Below, in pieces: positions 6,368 to 9,852 of a stretch of DNA of 9,852 bases. The notes under the pieces were generated by a model, which saw only the letters and a program-made list of their open reading frames with translations, was not told the origin of the DNA and ran no database searches. The stretch covers positions 1-9,852 of the forward strand of contig JAIHVJ010000060.1 in NCBI GenBank assembly GCA_022720335.1, given 5' to 3'. Origin of the DNA: Collinsella sp. (GTDB lineage Bacteria; Actinomycetota; Coriobacteriia; Coriobacteriales; Coriobacteriaceae). Positions within the stretch are counted from its first letter, which is position 1. Each line of letters begins with the position of its first letter. Position numbers and translations under genes: made by a program.

Positions 6368-7834
6368 TTGTCACAGTTCACCGATATCAGCCGCATTAAC
6401 GTGTGCGGCGGCGACGGCGGAGCCGGATGCATGTCGTTTAGGCGCGAGGCATTTGTCCCCAAGGGCGGCCCCGATGGCGGCGACGGCGGTCGTGGCGGCA
6501 ATGTCGTCATCCAGGCCGATGCTCAGCTGTCTTCGCTGATCGATTACCGCTTTAAGCATCACTTCCGCGCCGAGCGCGGCACGCACGGGCAGGGTGCCCG
6601 TCGTAACGGTAAGAGCGGCGAGGACCTGATTCTCAAGGTCCCTATGGGTACCGTGGTGCGCGAGCTCGATCCCGAGACGCAGACCCCGATGTTCGAGATT
6701 GCCGACCTGGTGCACGACGGCGAGCGCGTCGTCGTGGCGCCCGGCGGTGCCGGCGGTCTGGGCAACACACACTTTGTGACGTCGGTGCGTCGCGCTCCGG
6801 CCTTTGCCCAGCTCGGCGAGCCTGCCGAGGAACACTGGATCGAGCTCGAGATGAAGCTTATGGCCGATGCCGCGCTTGTGGGCTTTCCCTCGGTGGGTAA
6901 GTCATCGCTCATTGCGCGCATGAGTGCCGCCCGCCCCAAGATTGCTGACTACCCGTTTACCACGCTCGTGCCGAACCTCGGCATGGTGCGTGCCGGCGAA
7001 TATTCTTACGTCGTTGCTGACGTCCCCGGTCTCATCGAGGGCGCGAGCGAGGGCAAGGGCCTGGGTCACCAGTTCCTGCGCCACATTGAGCGTACGGCAC
7101 TCATCATGCACGTCGTCGATATGACGGGTGGTTTTGAGGATCGCGATCCGGTCGAGGACTATCGCATCATCAACCGCGAGCTCGAGCAGTATGGCGCCGA
7201 GCTTTCGGAGCGTCCGCAGATCGTCATTGCCAACAAGTGTGATGCGCCGGGCACGGCCGACAAGATTGCCGACCTTAAGCGTGCGGCGCTCGACGATGGC
7301 CATATGTTCTTTGCCGTGTCTGCTGTTACGGGCGCCGGCCTCAACACGCTGATGCTTGCCGTGGGCGAGCAGGTGGCTAAGCTTCGCGCCGAGCTGGCGG
7401 TCTCTGATGAGCCGGTCGATCTGCGCGACGAGGAGTGGGAGCGTCGCCGCCTGCAGCGCGAGAAGCGTTTCCGCATTGTCCAGGAAGAGCCCGGTGCCTT
7501 CCGCGTGGTCGGTCGTGCCATCGAGCGCATGGTCATCCAGACCGACTGGGAAAACGAGGAAGCCGTCATTTACCTGCAGCATAAGTTTGCGCGTATGGGT
7601 GTTGACGACGCGCTCGAGAAGGCCGGTTGCCGTGCGGGCGACGAGGTCCGCATTTGCCAGCGCGCTTTTGACTTTGTGGGCGCCGAGGACTTCTCGGAGT
7701 ACGAAGAGCTCGAGGATGCTGGCGAGGACGTTGCCGTCGAGGCCATTGACGTGGCCGATGCTGCGGATGAGGGCGTCGAGGTTGTCGATGCGGCGGATGC
7801 CGAGGACGATGCCGAGACCTCGGAGGGCGAGTAA
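6368..7834 (+). CDS. obgE: Obg-family ribosome-assembly GTPase
   Basis: Obg (CgtA) is an essential GTPase that binds the 50S subunit during late assembly and links translation to stress signalling. The 488-residue product has all three family domains. The glycine-rich Obg fold is residues 1-160, with GGDGGAGCMSFRREAFVPKGG (14-34) and APGGAGGLGN (124-133). The GTPase domain has G1 GFPSVGKS (172-179), switch I YPFTTL (195-200), G3 DVPGLIEG (218-225), G4 NKCD (289-292) and G5 SAVTGAG (318-324). The C-terminal OCT domain covers about 366-437 (FRIVQEEPGAFRVVGRAIER onward). A tail of about 50 residues rich in Asp, Glu, Ala and Val follows and contains two similar VADAAD/VVDAAD segments. The TTG start has a perfect Shine-Dalgarno at 6354-6359. 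nadD begins 3 bases after the stop. Expression seems to depend on read-through of the 6308-6351 terminator or an unseen promoter. Confidence 0.97.
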   Translation: MSQFTDISRINVCGGDGGAGCMSFRREAFVPKGGPDGGDGGRGGNVVIQADAQLSSLIDYRFKHHFRAERGTHGQGARRNGKSGEDLILKVPMGTVVRELDPETQTPMFEIADLVHDGERVVVAPGGAGGLGNTHFVTSVRRAPAFAQLGEPAEEHWIELEMKLMADAALVGFPSVGKSSLIARMSAARPKIADYPFTTLVPNLGMVRAGEYSYVVADVPGLIEGASEGKGLGHQFLRHIERTALIMHVVDMTGGFEDRDPVEDYRIINRELEQYGAELSERPQIVIANKCDAPGTADKIADLKRAALDDGHMFFAVSAVTGAGLNTLMLAVGEQVAKLRAELAVSDEPVDLRDEEWERRRLQREKRFRIVQEEPGAFRVVGRAIERMVIQTDWENEEAVIYLQHKFARMGVDDALEKAGCRAGDEVRICQRAFDFVGAEDFSEYEELEDAGEDVAVEAIDVADAADEGVEVVDAADAEDDAETSEGE

Positions 7835-7837
7835 GCC

Positions 7838-8515
7838 ATGTCGCTGCGCGGTGGAATCGGTCTGCCCGAGCTTCCTCTAGAGGACGGGCAGGAGTTTAGG
7901 CTCGGCATTATGGGTGGCACCTTTGATCCCATCCATTACGGGCACCTGGTGACCGCTGAGCAGGCGCGTGAGTCCCTCGACTTGGATGCCGTGCTCTTTA
8001 TGCCGGCGGGCACGCCTGCCTTTAAGCTTGACAAGCCGGTGACGCCTGCCGAGGATCGTTATGCCATGACGGTCCTCGCCACCGCCGCGAACCCGGCCTT
8101 TTTGGCGAGCCGGTTCGAGATCGACCGCCCGGGCGTAACCTATACGGCTGATACGCTTCATGCCCTTCGCGACTTTTACCCGCCGCAGGTAAAGCTCTAC
8201 TTTATTACGGGCGCCGATGCGATTATCGATATCGTGACCTGGCATGATGCCGAACGAATCGCTGAGCTTGCTACCTTTATTGCGGCGACACGACCGGGCT
8301 TTGATATCGATACAGCGCGTGCCCGAATCAAAGAGTCGGGGCTGCCGTTCGACGTGCGCTATATTCAGATTCCGGCGCTGGCGATCAGCTCGACGAACAT
8401 TCGTAAGCGAGTTGCCCGCGGCATGAGCGTGCGCTATCTTACGAGCGAGTCCGTGCTCGGCTACATTCGCAAACGCAGGCTATATGCCGATTTGGGCCAA
8501 GAAGATTTTGAGTGA
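7838..8515 (+). CDS. nadD: Nicotinate-nucleotide adenylyltransferase
   Basis: NadD transfers AMP from ATP to nicotinate mononucleotide, giving deaminated NAD in the cytosolic NAD pathway. The 225-residue product has the nucleotidyltransferase signature GGTFDPIHYGHL (26-37), which includes the HxGH box, PAGTPAFKLDKPVTPAEDRYAM covering the substrate loop, the FITGADAIIDIVTW block, and the ISSTNIRKRV motif near the C-terminus that binds the ATP phosphates. About 20 residues precede the usual start of the fold (RLGIMGGTFDP). The ATG at 7838 has GGAGGG (7822-7827) inside the end of obgE, so translation is coupled to obgE. A later in-frame ATG at 7909 falls within the first strand of the fold and would damage it. 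yqeK follows after 12 bases, the common nadD-yqeK-rsfS arrangement. Confidence 0.96.
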   Translation: MSLRGGIGLPELPLEDGQEFRLGIMGGTFDPIHYGHLVTAEQARESLDLDAVLFMPAGTPAFKLDKPVTPAEDRYAMTVLATAANPAFLASRFEIDRPGVTYTADTLHALRDFYPPQVKLYFITGADAIIDIVTWHDAERIAELATFIAATRPGFDIDTARARIKESGLPFDVRYIQIPALAISSTNIRKRVARGMSVRYLTSESVLGYIRKRRLYADLGQEDFE

Positions 8516-8527
8516 TGGGGGTCTACG

Positions 8528-9136
8528 TTGTCGGTAGAGGATCAGTTTGAGGGCGATGAGCGCGCACTGCTCAAGCGCATTCAAGAGCTGCTCGATGTTC
8601 GCATGAAGGATAAGCGCAAGCGCTATGTGCATTCGCTGGGTGTTGCCGAGACCGCACTTCATCTGGCCGAGGTCTACGGCGTTGACCGCTTTGATGCCGC
8701 TGCCGCCGGCTTGATCCACGACTGGGACAAGGTGCTTTCCGATGACGAGCTCGTGGCCCGCGCGCTTCACTATGGCATCAAGGTTGCCGGCTCTCCTTCG
8801 GCCGCGACACCGCTGCTGCATGGCCCAGTTGCCGCCTATGAGCTTCCGCAGCTTTTTCCCGGGCTGTCGCCGGCGGTCTTTCAGGCTGTCGACCGTCACA
8901 CCGTGGGAGCTTGCGACATGACGCCGCTCGATATGGTGGTCTTTGTGGCCGATGCCATCGAGCCCAACCGCCACGGCGATTATGCCCACGCGCTGCGCAA
9001 GATGGTGGGGGAGTCGACGCTCGATGAGTTGTTCTTCTCCTGTTTTGCGCAGGGTTTGGTCTATGTGATCCAGTCCGGGCGTTATCTTTATCCCACGGCT
9101 ATTACGATTTACAACCATTACGCCCAGCTACGCTAG
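8528..9136 (+). CDS. yqeK: YqeK-type HD-domain hydrolase, probable symmetrical Ap4A hydrolase
   Basis: The YqeK family hydrolyses diadenosine tetraphosphate symmetrically to two ADP, using a metal-bearing HD domain. The 202-residue product has the expected ligands: His35 in RYVHSLGVA, the His64-Asp65 pair in LIHDWDK, His98 in LLHGPVAA, His124 in VDRHTVG and Asp142 in FVADAIEPNR. The residue after HD is Trp, where Tyr or Ile is more common. Length is slightly above the usual 185-195 because about 32 residues precede the RYxH motif. The TTG start at 8528 has only a G-run (8517-8521) as ribosome binding site; the next in-frame ATG (8603) has no better site and would remove most of the first helix, so TTG is kept with moderate confidence. 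Its location between nadD and rsfS supports the assignment. Confidence 0.9.
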   Translation: MSVEDQFEGDERALLKRIQELLDVRMKDKRKRYVHSLGVAETALHLAEVYGVDRFDAAAAGLIHDWDKVLSDDELVARALHYGIKVAGSPSAATPLLHGPVAAYELPQLFPGLSPAVFQAVDRHTVGACDMTPLDMVVFVADAIEPNRHGDYAHALRKMVGESTLDELFFSCFAQGLVYVIQSGRYLYPTAITIYNHYAQLR

Positions 9137-9164
9137 CTCGGGTGCGTCTAGAAAGAGGTATTCC

Positions 9165-9620
9165 ATGGCCGACGAGACCATGACTGACGAGCAGATTCTT
9201 GAAGGTGTGGAGCACAAGAGCTTCGCCGCCACGTCCGACCGCACCGCCGCCTCGCTGTCCGCGAGCGGTGTCGCCGCCGAGGATGTCGCCCGCGCCGCCG
9301 CGCAGGCCGCCTACGACAAGAAGGGCGAGGACGTTCAGGTGCTCGACCTGACTGAGCTTTCCGATGTGTGCGACTACTTTGTCCTTGCTACCGGCACCAA
9401 CAACCGCCAGGTTGATTCGATCGTCGACGAGATTGAGGAGAAGGTCGCCGAGGCTTGCGGCGAGCATCCGTTCTCCATCGAGGGCCGCGAGCAGAAGACT
9501 TGGATGCTCATGGACTACGGTTCGGTTGTCGTCCACGTCTTCACTCCCGAAGCCCGCGACTTCTACCGCCTCGAGAAACTCTGGGGAGACGCCCCCCAGC
9601 TCCCCCTCAATCTCCTCTAG
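9165..9620 (+). CDS. rsfS: Ribosomal silencing factor RsfS
   Basis: RsfS (RsfA/Iojap) binds uL14 on the 50S subunit and blocks joining with the 30S subunit when nutrients are scarce. The 151-residue product has the family core from about residue 38: VQVLDLTELSDVCDYFVLATG (57-77), NRQVDSIVDEIEEKV (80-94) and the C-terminal block with Trp113, MDYGSVVVHVFTPEARDFY (116-134) and LEKLWGDAP. The family is usually 105-130 residues; here an acidic and then Ala/Ser-rich segment of about 37 residues comes first. ATG 9165 has AAAGAGG (9152-9158) upstream; the second Met (9180) has no such site. It is the last gene of the obgE-nadD-yqeK-rsfS run and is followed by a strong terminator. Confidence 0.95.
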   Translation: MADETMTDEQILEGVEHKSFAATSDRTAASLSASGVAAEDVARAAAQAAYDKKGEDVQVLDLTELSDVCDYFVLATGTNNRQVDSIVDEIEEKVAEACGEHPFSIEGREQKTWMLMDYGSVVVHVFTPEARDFYRLEKLWGDAPQLPLNLL

Positions 9621-9663
9621 TAGCTCATTTGAGACGGGGTTTAGCTACCCTCACGCATATCGC

Positions 9664-9704
9664 CGGGCAGTTGCGGTTTTCCGCAGCTGCCCGCCTTTCT
9701 TTTT
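9664..9704 (+). terminator. Intrinsic terminator after rsfS
   Basis: CGGGCAGTTGCGG (9664-9676) pairs with CCGCAGCTGCCCG (9681-9693) around a TTTT loop: 13 positions, twelve Watson-Crick and one U-G. The tail CCTTTCTTTTT covers 9694-9704. The minus strand lacks a T-run after the same stem, so the signal is for the plus-strand operon, though the hairpin could also protect the convergent gene's transcript. Confidence 0.93.
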
Positions 9705-9714
9705 GCTTAAGGGG

Positions 9715-9852
9715 CTAATCGTTGAAGCGGGATTGGCGGCCGAAGGATAGGGCGGTGTCGCCGAACTTGTCTCGGACGGCGTCGATAGCGACCGAGAGGT
9801 CGCGGCGGTCGCTGGATTGGGCTCCGCGGTCATCGATCTCGCAGAACAGGTC
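9715..9852 (-). CDS. C-terminal end of a probable Y-family DNA polymerase (partial)
   Basis: A minus-strand frame enters from the right edge and ends at TAG (9717-9715), giving 45 codons with no start in view. The peptide has DLFCEIDDRG at its front and DLSVAIDAVRDKFGDTALSFGR near the end (18 of these at a time are visible as LSVAIDAVRDKFG then TALSFGR). This pattern, an LF-acidic segment followed by an Arg-rich linker and an AIDxVRxKFG helix, is typical of the tail of DinB/UmuC-type translesion polymerases, whose LF segment can contact the sliding clamp. Third codon positions are mostly G or C, which supports a real gene. It converges on rsfS with 94 bases between stops, containing the rsfS terminator. 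Family assignment rests on a short tail and is therefore tentative. Confidence 0.6.
   Translation of the reverse strand, partial: DLFCEIDDRGAQSSDRRDLSVAIDAVRDKFGDTALSFGRQSRFND

Noticed and set aside
1..9852. CRISPR array, insertion sequence, phage or defence genes
   Set aside because: I saw no regularly spaced repeats, transposase motifs, terminal inverted repeats or composition shift. All genes are housekeeping types on one strand up to the right edge.

Overview
This window is an ordinary chromosomal housekeeping region from a GC-rich bacterium (third codon positions mostly G or C), most likely an actinobacterium of the class Coriobacteriia; a Collinsella-like gut organism is my best guess from protein style and gene order. 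That assignment is inference, not a search result. I see no mobile element, CRISPR array, tRNA or rRNA. Nearly every base belongs to a gene or a short intergenic signal, and no gene-free stretch exceeds 300 bases.

Bases 1-5549 form a tight same-strand run: the 3' end of a class B penicillin-binding protein (mrdA/PBP2), rodA, an unnamed DUF697-type protein whose front half looks like a GTPase that has lost its nucleotide motifs, a B12-binding-type radical SAM protein (TIGR03960-like), and its usual partner (TIGR03936/DUF2344-like). PBP2 and RodA are the transpeptidase and glycosyltransferase halves of the elongation cell-wall synthase. The spacings (9, 18 and 10 bases, then a 4-base ATGA overlap) suggest one operon.

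Bases 5546-6351 are the ribosomal protein unit. A near-consensus promoter starts inside the stop region of the preceding gene and drives rplU (bL21) and rpmA (bL27). A strong intrinsic terminator follows rpmA.

Bases 6354-9704 hold obgE, nadD, yqeK and rsfS: a ribosome-assembly GTPase, NAD biosynthesis, an HD-domain Ap4A hydrolase and the ribosomal silencing factor. The cluster couples translation capacity with nucleotide state. No promoter is evident between the rpmA terminator and obgE, so the downstream genes may depend on terminator read-through. The run ends in a textbook terminator after rsfS. A convergent gene enters from the right on the minus strand; its last 45 codons resemble the C-terminus of a Y-family DNA polymerase.

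I did not find an undescribed defence or mobile system. The items most worth a second look are the pseudo-GTPase/DUF697 protein beside rodA, the terminator lying directly against the obgE ribosome binding site, and the promoter embedded at the end of the TIGR03936 gene.
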